This document shows positions 12,354-25,408 of a DNA stretch of 64,000 nucleotides, piece after piece. Each line of letters begins with the position of its first letter. Within the stretch, counting starts at the first letter, position 1. The stretch covers positions 1,979,829-2,043,828 of the forward strand of contig FN649748.1 in assembly GCA_000310025.1 (NCBI GenBank), read 5' to 3'. The translations under genes were made by a program, and so were the position numbers. The notes beneath the pieces are model-generated. The model was not told the DNA's origin. It searched no databases and was given only the letters and a program-made list of their open reading frames with translations. The stretch is from Ectocarpus siliculosus. Taxonomy: Eukaryota; Sar; Phaeophyceae; Ectocarpales; Ectocarpaceae.

Positions 12354-14468
12354 TCTTCTCTCGCCTGTGTAGGGCATGAAAGCGGTAGGAGGCGCGGCTT
12401 TAGTGGCTGGCCAATGCACATTTCTTCGTTGCCCACATGTCCCCAACGGAGTTGCCCCACAATCGGCAGCTATGCTGCTTGTTGGAAGCTCTTGGCTAGA
12501 GGGAAAACCACAGAGTGCCGTGGCGCAAATCCTGTGTCTGGGTCTTGAATAATCTGACTCACACGATCCAAGGAGGGAAAATCGGGTCGGGCAATAAACC
12601 TGTCCCTTGGAGGCCAAGAGCTTTCACGGCTCACGCGGCGATCGATCTATCTATCTCTCTTTCGAGTGTGACCAGCCTGAGCAGCAGCTGCATGGAGCAA
12701 GGGATACTCATCTGTGCGTGTACCGTAGCCACAACGAGAGAGAATCCGAGGGTCGACTTGGCTCCAGATCAAACAGCAAGCATGCTTTGTGGGATGATCA
12801 TGCTCTTTCCGCCAGCGGCCTTGTGTGCGAGCAGAGCGCATCCACGGCGTGGGCCGTCGCCGTACATGTTGATGGACAAGCACTGCGTATACCGGCAAAC
12901 TCCAAACGCCCGGGCGCGCTCCTCTCCATCGAGTCTATCTGTTGGGTGTGTGCACTTCCCTCCTCCCCTCACAACAGCACACTTCTCTGTCTACAAAAAC
13001 AAACACACACTCCCGTACCTGCTTCTTGCCCCTCTCGCTGTGCTCCGCTTTCGCTCCTCTCTCGCGCACGATCTTGCTTCTTGTCCTCTCACTCAACAGC
13101 AGGATCGATCGGCGGCCGTTCTCCGAAAAGAGCCAGCAGCCGAGGTACGATCCGGTTGTGCCCTCTTCCAAAACCACCAGCTTTCCCTCTCTCCGCTCAA
13201 CTTGCGACTCCAGCAAAAAAAGGCGGGAAGAGATGGGAGTGACACGGGTTCAGTTCTCTACAGGATCCGTCCCGGCTTTCTCTTAACGCTTCCAAGGGGT
13301 TTCGAATCTGTTACGCTTCGGCAGCCGGTAGCATGAAAAGATGAAAAGGCACGCCCACAACGAGCAACTTTAGAAGACATGTATCCGTCCGCACGACCAT
13401 ATCTCCGATCAGATGAGGTCCGGCATTCTGCATTCATTCCGTTGTCGATTCTCCCTTCCAGCATGCTGTCGTTGGCGGGACGTATCCCGTGATCTGGTTC
13501 CATCGCTCCCACCAGCACGGGCGCTACGATGTGGTGATGGTGGAGGCCGTGCGTCTTGGCAAGCTTGACCGAACGGGGCCCTGCGGAAGCTATCGATGTT
13601 TTGACCTGTTGTACCCCCCCAGTCTTGTACCCCCCCCGTCTGCCCGCACCATCTGAGGGCCCCTGCCTGATCTCCGCAATCTCCGAAGATTTCAAAACAC
13701 CCAGCTCGTTCGTATGTGGGTGTGTTGTGATTGCTGACTGCTGACAGCACCGCGACCCTACTGCTGTGTACAGCGTTCGTATTTGTGTTGTGCGGTGTAC
13801 CTGTCGTCATCTTCCCTGATTTTCGACTCAACGCCCCTCTCCGGGAAACGATCAATTGTTCCGCAGCTTCATCCGCGCTGCTGCAGCGCTGCAAGAGAGC
13901 CAGGCGTTGCTCATCCACGCGAGCTGTGAAGCACCCCGGGGACGACCATGAGCCAGGCCGAGTCAGGTGAGTTGGCCACGGGGGCTGATCACCTTTGCTG
14001 TCGATATATTTTATGGGTCATACACTGTCTACAGGAGCAAGGTTCTTCGTTACTCTAGACCGACGAGGCAATTCTAAGGCAGGTCCCCGTCCATCAACGC
14101 CACTTCCAAACTTGCAGGTTAAAATCTTATCGTATCTAACGGAGTAGCAAGTTGTCACAAAGACACTGCGCCGTGTTCCCTGTGAAGGTTGAAGGTTACA
14201 TTTTACAACACGCGACATGACGGAGGGTTTCTCCCCGATACCTTTGTCGTTGACCCAGTGTAGAGAACTACAGGGGATGTATTGCAAGATGTAGACTACC
14301 TTACAGATGTTTTTGTACTTGGCACCAGCTGGTATCACTGATATATATCATAATCATCTGTGTATAGACATAGCTCGACTCGAAATGCGTCCAGTACCCA
14401 GCCGGTTTTCCCCCCACTCGCTGCAAAGACTCCACCACATCCCGTTCGACTGTGGGTGCATCTCGAAT
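12354..14468. other. Upstream region of gene A and inter-unit spacer (unit 1)
   Basis: Presumed promoter and 5' UTR of gene A lie next to 12353. Around 13258-13335 there is a tRNA-like stretch (on the minus strand a B-box-like GATTCGAAACCCC). The rest (13400-14468) shows no exon I can support. It is repeated almost exactly at 25409-27514, and up to about 13800 in diverged form at 37272-38650. Confidence 0.5.
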
Positions 14469-15698
14469 GGGTAGCTTTTCTGTTTGTATATTTATTTTCC
14501 CTAAGGTTTGAGTTACATAGAGTTGGCTCACGGTTGGGGCATCGTGAGAGTTACTCTTCTCTCTGGGGGGAGACATTGTCATCTGTGACGCAATCACGAA
14601 ACTATACCCCAAAGAGGACAAGCCATGTACTGCTTTGCAGAGTATAAGGGCTAGAAGACTACAGTACAGCAGGAGTCTTCTTCTGAAAGTCCAATGTACT
14701 TGTGTTGTCGATTTGTTCTTGATTTGTGTTCGTGAAAGACAGCATCGCATCACATTGATTTCCGGTGACCATCACAACAGCTGGTCATGCACGAAAGTCT
14801 CCCAAGGGTTCAACAGAATAATCGAACAAAACCTCATTGGTAAGGATACCAAGATCTGACAACGGTGGCATGTTCACGGCCATTGCCATTCATATCGGCG
14901 TGGGTTTGATTCATGGGAATCAGCCAAAAGCATGCGCAGAGTTGCTTGACATGAGCACCACTCCACACTGCTGCAGTCCCAGTAAACATGGCGTTTACAC
15001 CCGCTGGCCTGAATATTGGTTCGGTGATGGGTCAACAACAAGTGCAATTTTTCCCAATAAAATGCTTTGCCTATGCCACTGCAGGTGGAACTGGCTTTGA
15101 CAACGCAGCACTTGGTCGCCTCCGCGAACCATGAGACCATGTACGCTACGCTCATATCGCTGTTTATCGAGAATCACACGACCGGAAGCATGTTTTGAGG
15201 GTGTGTATATTTTTATCCCACCTCCTCTTCTGTCTACACCTTTCGACATGCTTCTTGATATTTTCGCGATCAGGCTGCGGAGTCACACGCGAGGCAGGGC
15301 CGATTTCCGCATGGCTCTCCGTATGCCTGCCGCTCGTTTTGCTCTTTTTCCTGCCTGCATCATCTGTCGAACGCCCCCAGGGAACTTGTCGTTGGTTGGT
15401 TGGTGTCTGCCTTCCCTGCTAAATTCACTCACTCACAGATACCACACCCGCTCATGTCCCGCTCCAGCTGCTGCTGCCGGTGCTGCCGCTGCCATTGCTC
15501 AACCCCCGTTTGCTATCGCTGTGCGACAGTCTACATCTCCACCATGGTCACCCCTTGAGCTTTCCCTATTACGAACCAGCAGCGCTGCTACTTGGGGGAT
15601 ATTTGCACCACAGCGCTACGGAACTAATGTATGTATGTAGCAGGAGAGCCGCTGCTGTGAATCCTGTGCCTCCTCCATTCACTTGTTCACACTTCCGC

Positions 15699-15729
<31 letters not shown>

Positions 15730-15731
15730 AG

Positions 15732-18728
15732 ATCCTTTGGATGGTACCTGGCAGGGACGAAGGAGGCGGGGGTCGTCAATCTGCCGGGGGGTGGGCGCCT
15801 CATGCTGATGCCCACAGCAGCGGATCCAGGTGAGAGCATCGTTAGGTTGGCACAACATCAACAACAACAGGGTGGAGGTGGCTCGGTCCTCGCTGGGTAT
15901 CCTGCTGCTGCCGTACGCTATTTAGCCGAGTTACGCTGGCGTGTTTATGTTTGGGGCACGTTGCGGGTGTGTGTGTTTTGTTTTTTTTCTGTGGCCGGTT
16001 GGTTGGGGGACTGATCGCTTTCTTCTCCCGCTTCTTGTCATCTTTCACTCACAAGAGTGTTGTCTTTGTCGAGACGTTGCTTGAGGGCATCGCATTCACC
16101 GGTAGTGTATGTTCAGGTAACTTGCTCGTGCGCCTCCCGGGCACTAAAGATTGGTCAGGCATCCATTCGGGCTTTTAAGTCCCGACTCACTGCTATACTA
16201 GCCTCCATGTTGTCTGCCTCCGGGTGATGGCACTACACTAGTTTAGTTTCAGCGCCACTTCTTCAGTGCAATGCCTCTGTCCCTTCGTCGCCTCAATGTG
16301 GTTCATCTGTTTATTCGTACCAAAGCATCATGCAAGCGTACGGTACGGTACAGTACAGTTCAGTACGGTACGCCGTTCTTCACTGTTGTATTGTAGTATT
16401 TTAGGATCTTTGGCCTCGACCTTCCATTTGCCCGCCACTACGCTCATTGCCACGGCGCTGCAATGTGTGTCGGGTGCCTCCGGACACAGGTACCGCCGCC
16501 GCTTCCGCCGCAGTCTTATATTCTTCAGCATGCAGCAATACTTCGGATGTGCCAACGCCTCCACGGCCACGCCCTGCGTCGAGGAGTGAAATCAGGTTTT
16601 GTAATAGTGATGGTGGTGGTGGCGGTGGCGGCGGAGAAGAGGAGGCAGCGGCATTGCTAGGAGGATTCTTAGGGTCGCTGATGGGCAGCATGGACCAGCC
16701 TAACAAATGCGTGGCCGGCACGGCAGCGGGTGAGCACCAGCAGCGCCATTTTGTTGTCATTTGTCACTCTTCAGCTCTCCAGTCGAGCAAGCCCTGGCCG
16801 TTCACATTTGTTCATCGTCACCCTGAGGTCGAACTACGTATGCCTCGTAACGTACGTTACAAAATAGCCGTCGGAGGCCGTACACCCCAAATACCGCATG
16901 GAAGTGTGTACCCACCCTTTTGTGGGATAGGAGGCCTGTGACCACAGAAGGGTTGGATCGGTACTAGTGACAGAAGGTACGGAGCAGAGAGAGACCCGTT
17001 TGCTTTTGTGTGAAGGTTTCGATTACGGCAACAAGGACAACGATGAAAACAAGAAGACTGTTTCTGCGAGAAATGACCGTGCTTCGCGGATTTGACTTGC
17101 CCTGGCGACCGCCCGCCGTCGTGTCCCGGGAATACTTTGAGGCACAGACCACCATCTGCCCGAATATGTCGAAGCTAACCTTCTTTGTTTCTCTCTGCGC
17201 GTGCTCGTTGTCTGCTCACCGCCGCGCACGCAGTCTGCCGGTGACCTGTTTGATTGTCTGGCACCTGGCCAGGATTGAGCAGAGTTTGGCTCGAAGGAGG
17301 CGGGAGTGGGCGCACGCATGGTGGCTTGGGGCATGGGTACGATGGAAAAATGTGAGCGTTTGTCTCTCACGAACCGGTTGGCAGCAAGAAATCATCGAAG
17401 ATCAACATTCGATGCTTGTCTGTGTCGCGCCCAAACCCAAGAGTGCATATTGGTTCTACCGTGGTATGTTTATTGGTTTGGTTCGGTTCTCATGACCGCG
17501 TTCATACGACTACGGCCCGGAGACGTGTACAGCATATGCCGGCGTTGAGCGATCTAGCCCCCTACCCCTGGTCTCCCGTGATTGTATCCTCTCGACAGAC
17601 CGTGCTATCCTTCGGCGCATAGGTCTTGTATCATTCACGGGGTCACTGCCTATCTCACTCTCTCGCGCCACCTTTGCCATCTTTTTCTTGTCCCGCGGGG
17701 GGGCTTGGCGTGTTGGGCTCGAAGCTGAAGTTCGAAAGGTTCCCCCACGTTCTCGTATTCTTCCGTAAAGGTGTAACGTTGTCGTTTGCTTGCACGTGCC
17801 CACCGATCCCTGTTGCTTATGATAGTGACCATGGACCCAGGTCTCATAGGCGTAGGCGCACGTTGTCCCCGCCGCACCCCCGTTCCTTGCACCACCTACC
17901 AAGCAACAACGTCCCCGCGGCCCTGGGATGATGTTGATGCCCCTCAATGGTCAGCACCCCCCCCCCTCCCCATACTGCGCTTGGCTTTACGTCCCAACAG
18001 CAGGCGAGAAAACGAAGAGGACCCAAGCTTCAAGCCCAGCTGCAACGGACCAAGAGCATCGTGTTCCGCTGGTGTGTGTGCTGCGGAAGCTGTCGGAGGT
18101 GCGGTGCCTGCAGTTTCAGCAAGGCCCTCGGCACGACCCCAGACGCAAGCCAGGGTCCCCGACGCCTCCCGGAACGCCGCCGAGGAGGAGAGGGCGTCGG
18201 TCCGGCAGCTTTGCTCCGATCTGAGGAGAGACATGTGGGCCGGAGTCTGAAGTGGTCGTGAGGCTACTCCTTCCTCTTCCACCTCGCGCGCCGGCGGCGG
18301 GAGCGGCGCTTTGGGCGGAGGCGTTCTGCACGTCGTCGTTCGCGGAAGCGGCGGTTATTTCGCGAGCCCGTCGTCGGCCAGCTCCGTCTCCAGGGGGCAG
18401 GGCGAGGCGCGCGCGAGAGCTCAAGAAGGTCGCGCTCGCGGAGGAGAGGGGAGGCGCCGCCGCTGGAACGCGCACCGTCGGCGGGCAGGGGTGGCAGGAG
18501 GTGGAGGCCTCGGATGCGTTCCTGCTGGGGAGGGTGTCGGTGCTCTCGGCGCGGGAGTTCGACTCGCGGAGGGGGTACTGCGGCCGGGATCCCGACGTGT
18601 ACGCTCAGCATTGCAAGTTCAGCTGCCACGGCCCAGGGATCCCCCAACTTGCGGACGGAAAAATAGGAAGGCAGAGACTGGTTGCTGTTTGCCGTGCTCA
18701 ATCTAGGTCTGGAGTATTCCGCTGCTAG
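15732..18728 (+). pseudogene. Gene B, unit 2 copy, broken
   Basis: Candidate exons are 15732-15829, 16490-16729, 17148-17351, 18001-18250 and 18394-18728, equivalent to those of unit 1. Exon 16490-16729 is open here, unlike unit 1. The 17148-17351 exon has the same in-frame TGA as unit 1, and the 18001 exon runs into a stop (TGA at 18248-18250) just before the position where unit 1 has its donor. The last exon reads past the unit 1 end and finishes GVFRC, because unit 1 has one extra base near 5628. Function unknown. Confidence 0.38.
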
Positions 18729-20149
18729 GAACGTGCTTCCTTCTCGGGGTGTTGATGTTCGTGTGTAGGTGTTGTGGCGTTCGTTTCGGCATACATCCTC
18801 GTGTGGTCGCCTACGGGGCGTAGATAAGCCTGGAGGAGGTGGGTGATTTGACAGAGTCATTTCGGCAGTGATACCAGTAACTGATCCGGCACGATCTTTG
18901 AAGAGTAGCCACGTATGAATTGTTTCAGTCTACCGTTGCAGGGGTATGTTTGCCGAAGGCTTCAGGGCCGCCCTGTCTTTTTATTTTTTTTTGTTCTTCC
19001 GGTGTCATTTTGCGCTTGCGGTGCCTGCCCGTGGTGGCCTCGTTGAAAGTGTAATGGAAAGGGTGAACTAATCGCGATAGGGACTGGGAGGGAGACAAAC
19101 TCGAAGTATCAGCACTGATGTTTTCCTCGGGGTCACCTCATCGTACCGTCATGAGACAGGTCAAGGACAACCTTGGGATCACACGACAGTCACCATTCTT
19201 GGCACACAGCGGTCATGAATCACCGGCGCCACAACGGTGAAGCCCAGGTCTAGTGGGCGACAGCACGCACGCCCTGCAGAGGCAGCACGGACATTGCACG
19301 CCAGTTCCATCGCAAGCTTGGTCCGTGAGTACTGTCCACTCAATCTTCGAGCAGCTCGCTTGAAGTATGTACATGCATTTATTTGGCCTGGATGATTACT
19401 TTGGGTCGTCATTCTTGTTTCCTTGAATGTTTCATGCGACACACTCAGATTGCATTCCTTGTCACACTGCCGACCAAGGGCCGGAGCAAAACGAAATTAC
19501 CACAAAATTCTGGCAGCACAACAGTCGGGTAGACTACCTCTGCTACAATCCATGCGCGCAAGCAAAAAGCAAGCCAACGCCACGTGACCCCTGCGGTTTG
19601 GCACGAAATGCAGCATCAACGAGGCACACAAGAAGGAGCCCGCAGGCACGCCTCCCCACAATTAAATTGTTGAGATCGAGTCAAGAACAGACGCAAGCTG
19701 GAACCGCAACGCTCCTCTCGCCGCTACACCCTTCAGCGAGAAGCGAAGCATGAAAAAAAAAAACACATTTGCCCGATTGGCCCGATTGGCCCAAAAAAAA
19801 ACCGCAAACCGGGCAACGAGGGAAAAAAGTCGTTGATCGTGGAAATAATCTAGCTGTACATGGGCTCGAGTTTTTGCCGTTCATGGGAATACACCATCGG
19901 GGATAGGCAACAAGGACCACTAAAGTACGAAGTACATAGGAATCCGTGCCACATCCGTCGAAAGCAAACCCACTAGTGGACCCGTGCCATAGCTGTACAA
20001 CTGTTTCGCTTCCACGGCTTGACAGTACACCGCATCACCTCAGGCGGGCAAAGGGTCGGATGAACCGACACCTCGCTCAACGCCTTCGAGAGCAAGATGA
20101 CTGCCAAGAACAAAAAAAACAACAACAACAACAATAACCCGCTGCCACT
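18729..20149. other. Spacer between convergent genes B and A (unit 2)
   Basis: Copy of the unit 1 spacer; no exon seen. Confidence 0.6.
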
Positions 20150-23100
20150 CTAGGTGCCGGCGGAGAAGCCCTGTCCCCCCTCCCCTCCCCCGGACATCCC
20201 GTCACTGCTGTCATCTCCCTCTCCCTCTCCCACCGGCTTCTTCTCCTTCTTTGCCTTGCCCCCGCGTTTTTTCCTCCTGTTCTTCCTGCCCTTCCCCCCC
20301 CCCTCCCCCTCTTGCGGCGGCCCTGAGGGTTGGCCGCCCGCCTCCTCCTTCTGCTCCCCCTCCTGCTGGGACGGCCCCCGAGAGGTTTCCGCCCGCCTCC
20401 TCCTCGCGCCCGTCGTCGTCGCCACCCCCGCCTGCCTTGGGTAGATTCTTGCCGACCTTCCAATGGGCGAAGTGTGAGCCTAGCTCGGACTCTTTGCCCC
20501 ACACCCTGGCGGACTCCTCCGCCCTCTCGTTCATCTTGTGCAGGACTTTCGTCAACTGGCGGTCAGGCAATTTCTTGCTCTGGACATTCAAGAGGCCAGC
20601 TCCGAGGGCGTCCGCGTTGTTCTTGAGGTCGTTGAGCTTGCCCGTGAGGCCCTCCTGGATGTCCTGGATCTCCTGCTGCACTGTTGCCATCTCGTCAGCC
20701 AGCTTGGCTTGCCCCATTTCGAGCTGGCTCTGGAAGACGAGCTTCATCTTCTCCTCTGACGCGGCGATGGCGGCGGCGGTGGCGATCTCGGCCTCAGTCT
20801 GCCACCTCGCCCTCTCCTCCTCGAGCTGGCTCTGGAAGACCAGCTGCATCTTCTTTTCCATCTTCTCCCCGGACGCGGCGACGGCGGCGGCGGTGGCAAT
20901 ATCGGCCTCAGTCTGCCACCTCCTCCTCTCCTCCTCGTGGTTGGACACAGCTCCGGCGAACAGCCGCGAACGCCGGCAGAGGGTCATCACCAGCCAGCAG
21001 CAGCTCAGCCCGCTGCACAGCGCCGTCATCGACCAGTCCCTGGATCAGCCGTCATGAATGTTGAAACAATACGCACACCGGTGGCAGCAGTATCAAGTCT
21101 ACAGCAGTAGTCACGGTCGAATATGTAAATGCGCATCGATGAGAGCTCCATAAACAAACGGCGAAACTCATACCGAAACAGCATTCGTTCGTACCCAGCT
21201 TTACGAACACGCTGTGCCACACGTCAACCCACAGAAGGTTATGAGGACATTTTTGGCAGCGACGCTGAGAATGAATCAAGCAATCGCTCATCTGCAGAAC
21301 AGAAAATACTGTTGAAACGGAACTCCTGTGATGGCAGGTAATCTTCTCCCTGAATGATGGCTGAGCACCGATTTTTCCAAAATCGCGGGTAACGTCAACA
21401 CCAATGGCATGGCTCTCGCCATCCACCCAACAGTTGGGCAAACGCGATGAACTTTGAGCTGACGGGGAAACGTATCGTCCGAAGAAACGACCTTCCGAAG
21501 AAGAACACTGCCATACACAAAGAACATGACCGAAGCATACCTGACAGGCATGGCAGCAGGCACGCTGTAGTTCCACGAACGCCACCCTGCCTTCTGGACC
21601 AAGAACATGAGGCTCCAGAACCCGAACTGGTATAAAAAAAGGGTGGGGTCGGAGGGGCAGGGAGGGGAAGGGTTAGCTGAGCGAAAACGCTGCAAAGGAG
21701 TGGTGCAGTCCTCGTCTGTCTCTGTCACGAGACGATGCGTGAGTACGTGTTCGACAGCAGTGAGTGCCGGATATGGGCAACATCAACCGTGTTTACCATG
21801 GTCCAGGAATGTCGCCAAGTGCCCCCCCCCCCACGCCCACCTACCCCAGCCGTTTAAGACACTGGATATCGCCCCCGATCGATACTTCTCCCGAACCGCT
21901 GAAAGGAATCGCCGAGGGGGGGGGGGAGACAAGACGCTAGTTATGACTCTCACGTGCTGCGTGCTGTTGCGACCGGCGAAACAGACCATCGAGAGGTCCC
22001 AGTCGCGCAACATGCGTTGCGTCTGCGACACTCTGATGAGCTGCTGGAGGGCCGCCCGGCCAGTCTCCGCCAGCAGAGCTCGTTGAACCATCTGGACGAG
22101 GTCCAGAGGCTTCATCAACGACAAGCTCACCACTGCACACGCCCCAGGCTCGTCGCACAAGGGCATGGGACTCGTCTGCTCTATTTCCTGTAGCACGTGA
22201 TGGCATCGGGGGAAAATAGCGAATGGGGGTGTAAGAGCAATAAACACAGGCCATTCGTGTCAACCATATCTCATCATTCACTAGCAGCAGCAGCAGCAGC
22301 AGCAGCAGCATGAGCAGCATGGGCAGCATCAATAGCGTAAGCGGGAGATTTCCGCAAAGTAAACGCCACAGCGAATCAAATCGATAGGTGTGCGACACAT
22401 GAGCTGCTGGCCGTACACACATATTTGACAACAACAACAACAACAACAACAACAATATACAAAAGCGCTTGCTCACCGCCACGCCCAAGAACGGGGGCCA
22501 TACGCACAAGGCGCCACCGTCATCGAAGGGTGCCACGGTAGCCGGCGAGGTCGGGTGGCGAGCGGTACCGACGCTTGAAGGTTCCAGGTCCTGCTGTTGC
22601 AGACAGACATAGCATAGTAGGTAGGTGCGTGCACCGTCATGGGGGGAGAGGGGTAGACTATGTGAGCCAAAACTGTTTCGTCGGTGTCACTCATAGCTAG
22701 CCGATCATTCGTGAGACACTTGGCAGCAGCACCACCTGCATGAGCACCGGCAGCGTCGGGAAATGTCTGCAACGCACCGCATTTGAATCGATTCATACCA
22801 ATCAAGGTGTCTGGCACATATGTGCGTTGTTTTCGTCCCGTTTATTATGGCGACAGTCCCCCATTTTTCGTGGTGAGGCGTGTACTACTCTTTTCAGTGT
22901 GTGCACCGTACTACACATATTTTCGTACAACTACAACCATCCAGGGCCACACAGGAGGGGGTAAACACAAGGGCTCTTTTCTTCTTTTCATGTATTTTCG
23001 TGCTCCACCTTTCTCCTGCGGTGCGGGCTGAAATTTTTTTTTATCGCGAGAAGGGTCCAGCCGTCCCTTTCCCTCGTCAACGGTGCTAACTAACGTCGAA

Positions 23101-25408
23101 GTTTGGTACTCACAAGAGCTTTTCCACCTATATTTCGCTTTCACCTGCAAATGTTGTACATCTTTTCACCCCCAAGGGGATTCAAACTCACGACCATTAC
23201 GACTAACGGTTTTCGGGTACCACAATAACGGACCACCGGGGCGACCATATACAACAGAAAAAAACATTTGGAGCAAACACGTTTCACAAGATAGAAAAAA
23301 AAACATTTCCCACGCTTACCGGAAAGCCCAAGGACGGAGACCAAGGGCACGATGGAACATGATCCACGCGGAATGCGGCCACGTCGAGCGGTGCCACAGA
23401 CGACAAGGTCGCAACCGCGCACGCTCCAGGCTCCTGACAAACGGGCGTGCCGTCTGTCACAACAACGGTCTCGTCCACAACCTGTAGCACGTCACGGGAA
23501 GTGTGTTCGTGGGCGGGGGGTAGCGAAGGGGGTGTAAGACGGACAAGACTGTTTTGACCGTGTCAGGCATAGCTGATGATTCATCAGACGCGTGGCAGCC
23601 GCAGCAGCAGCAGCAGAAATCGTTTGTAAAGCACCACAATGGATCGATTCATCATGTGTGGCAAACGTGCAAGAGACAAAAGAGCATATTTTCCAAACGG
23701 AACACTGCTGCCGTTGGCAAAAAAACATTTAAAAAAAAACCGCCAAGCCCAAGAACGGATGCCAAATGCACGATGAAAGATTGCCGCTACGTCCGTGGTG
23801 GACGTCGCGGAAGCCGGCAGGGTCGCGTGGGGTGTGGTACCGAGCTTGAAACTTCGAAGGGTCGGCACCACTCGCCACCTGACCCTGCCGGCTACCGCGA
23901 TGTCCACAACGGACGTAGCGACGATCTTCCATCGTGCATTTGGCCTCCGTTCCCGGGCTTCAGAGGTGTTTTGTTTTTCGTTGTTGTGAAATGCTATTGA
24001 TGCCAACAACAGCAGTGTTCCGTTTGGGAAAAAGTATTTCAGCTCTCGTACCCGTCGCTTAAGAAACCACACAGCAGTGCTCTCGTTGCTGAACTGTTCC
24101 CTCGTCCGCCTTACTCGAAAAAATCTGTCCGCAACGCTTCGCCGATTTGACCACGTGCTCCGCTTCCACGACTGCTCCTCTCATTCTCCCTCACCACGAG
24201 CACGCACCTACCTACCTATATCTGTCGTCTGCAACAGCTGGACCCCACGCGGTCAAATCGGCCAAGTGTTGCGGACACTTGTTCGAGTAAGGCGGACAAG
24301 GGAGCAGTTCAGCAAAACGAGACCACTTCTGTGTGGTTCGGTATACTGTAGGGGTGCGATATGCAACCGATCGTAACGTGCATGCCACAAACCAGCGACG
24401 GTGTACGCCATTTCTAGCCTAAAAGGGACTATCAACATGAGAATCATGGCCATGCACACACGCATCAGCTCTGCCTCATCAATCTGCCACACATTGGCGA
24501 CCGCACTTCGGCAAAAAAAGCAGCAACACTTTTGATCCCCGCACGGGACGCGCTACACTCAGGAAATTCCAGGAAATTCAACGTGCAAAACGCTCCAACC
24601 ACACAAGACGCTGCCAGCGCAATACCACCATTACAAGATGTCGATCGCACCGGCCAATCGCCGAAGACCACCGGAGACCAGTGCACGGCTTCCGGCACGA
24701 TTGGTTGAGGAGGCGCTTCCACCGCCATCGCCGCTCGGGAGCGGACGACACGCTGCCGGGAGCCGGGGCGGCGGGGCGGGAAAAGTGTGCACAAATAGGC
24801 GCGAGAAGAACGACTGGATGTGGCAGTCGAACGGATCGCTGGTGCTTTGATACGAAGCACGGCCATGGGGTTGGGCCCTTTGGCTTGAAATCACAGCGGT
24901 GTTGATGTATTGTGGTGGTACTCAAAACACACTTTTTTTTTTTCCGCATGCAGGAGACTCTCCCGAAAATATAACGCAGGTAAAAAAACTCAGGGGGAAA
25001 AGAGGAGAAATACTTGTCATCCATGCCGCCCCCTCCCCACGCAGAGGCGTTCAACCACATGAAATACCAGTTTCCTCGCTCCGTATCCATTTTCGAACCC
25101 GCCATTCCCCCCCTTTGCCAATCGATAATGACGTGCGTGTGCATATTTATTTGTAGTACCTCCAAAACCGGCTCTTTTTCAGGCTGAGTTGTCGTCCAAA
25201 ACACCTCGGGGGCGGGCTCTGCGGTGCTCTCCTCGAGGATCACCCGGACATCGATGCCGTTAACGATGATCCGCAGCGCGGCGGGGATGCCCTTGACTAC
25301 GGTCTTGGCTCGCCGCAGCATCCCCTGGCCCTTGAAGGCGTCCGCCAAAGGCAGCAGCGTGATAGCCACCAGTAGAAGCAGCATCGGCCACGCCGGAAAC
25401 CACCTCAT
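20150..25408 (-). CDS. Gene A, unit 2 copy; C-terminal tail frameshifted
   Basis: Same six-exon model as unit 1: 25408-25160, 23481-23320, 22593-22477, 22187-21954, 21626-21541 and 21039 to the tail, with identical phases. Signal peptide, ectodomain motifs, hydrophobic segment and coiled coil are all present and nearly identical to unit 1. One extra C in a C run near 20373-20378 shifts the frame in the Gly/Lys/Glu tail. The protein would then end at 20211 with an Arg/Gly-rich tail in place of the unit 1 ending at 20150-equivalent. Because the tail is low-complexity, the shifted product may still function; a sequencing error in the C run is also possible. Confidence 0.55.
23742..23964. repeat. 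Imperfect inverted repeat of exon-like sequence (unit 2)
   Basis: Unit 2 equivalent of 10694-10916, with the same arms and loop in intron 1 of gene A. Confidence 0.72.
24085..24316. repeat. Second long inverted repeat in gene A intron 1 (unit 2)
   Basis: Unit 2 equivalent of 11037-11268; arms of about 70 bp. Confidence 0.78.

Larger units (their letters stand above)
1420..14468. repeat. Tandem array unit 1 (13.05 kb)
   Basis: The first full copy of a 13-kb direct repeat. The same order of sequence reappears at 14469-27514 with about 99% identity by eye, and its first half reappears at 27850-35140. The unit carries gene B (+) and gene A (-) in convergent orientation. Unit borders are placed at the GGGTA where the LTR element inserted, which is a landmark and not necessarily the duplication breakpoint. 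Confidence 0.92.
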
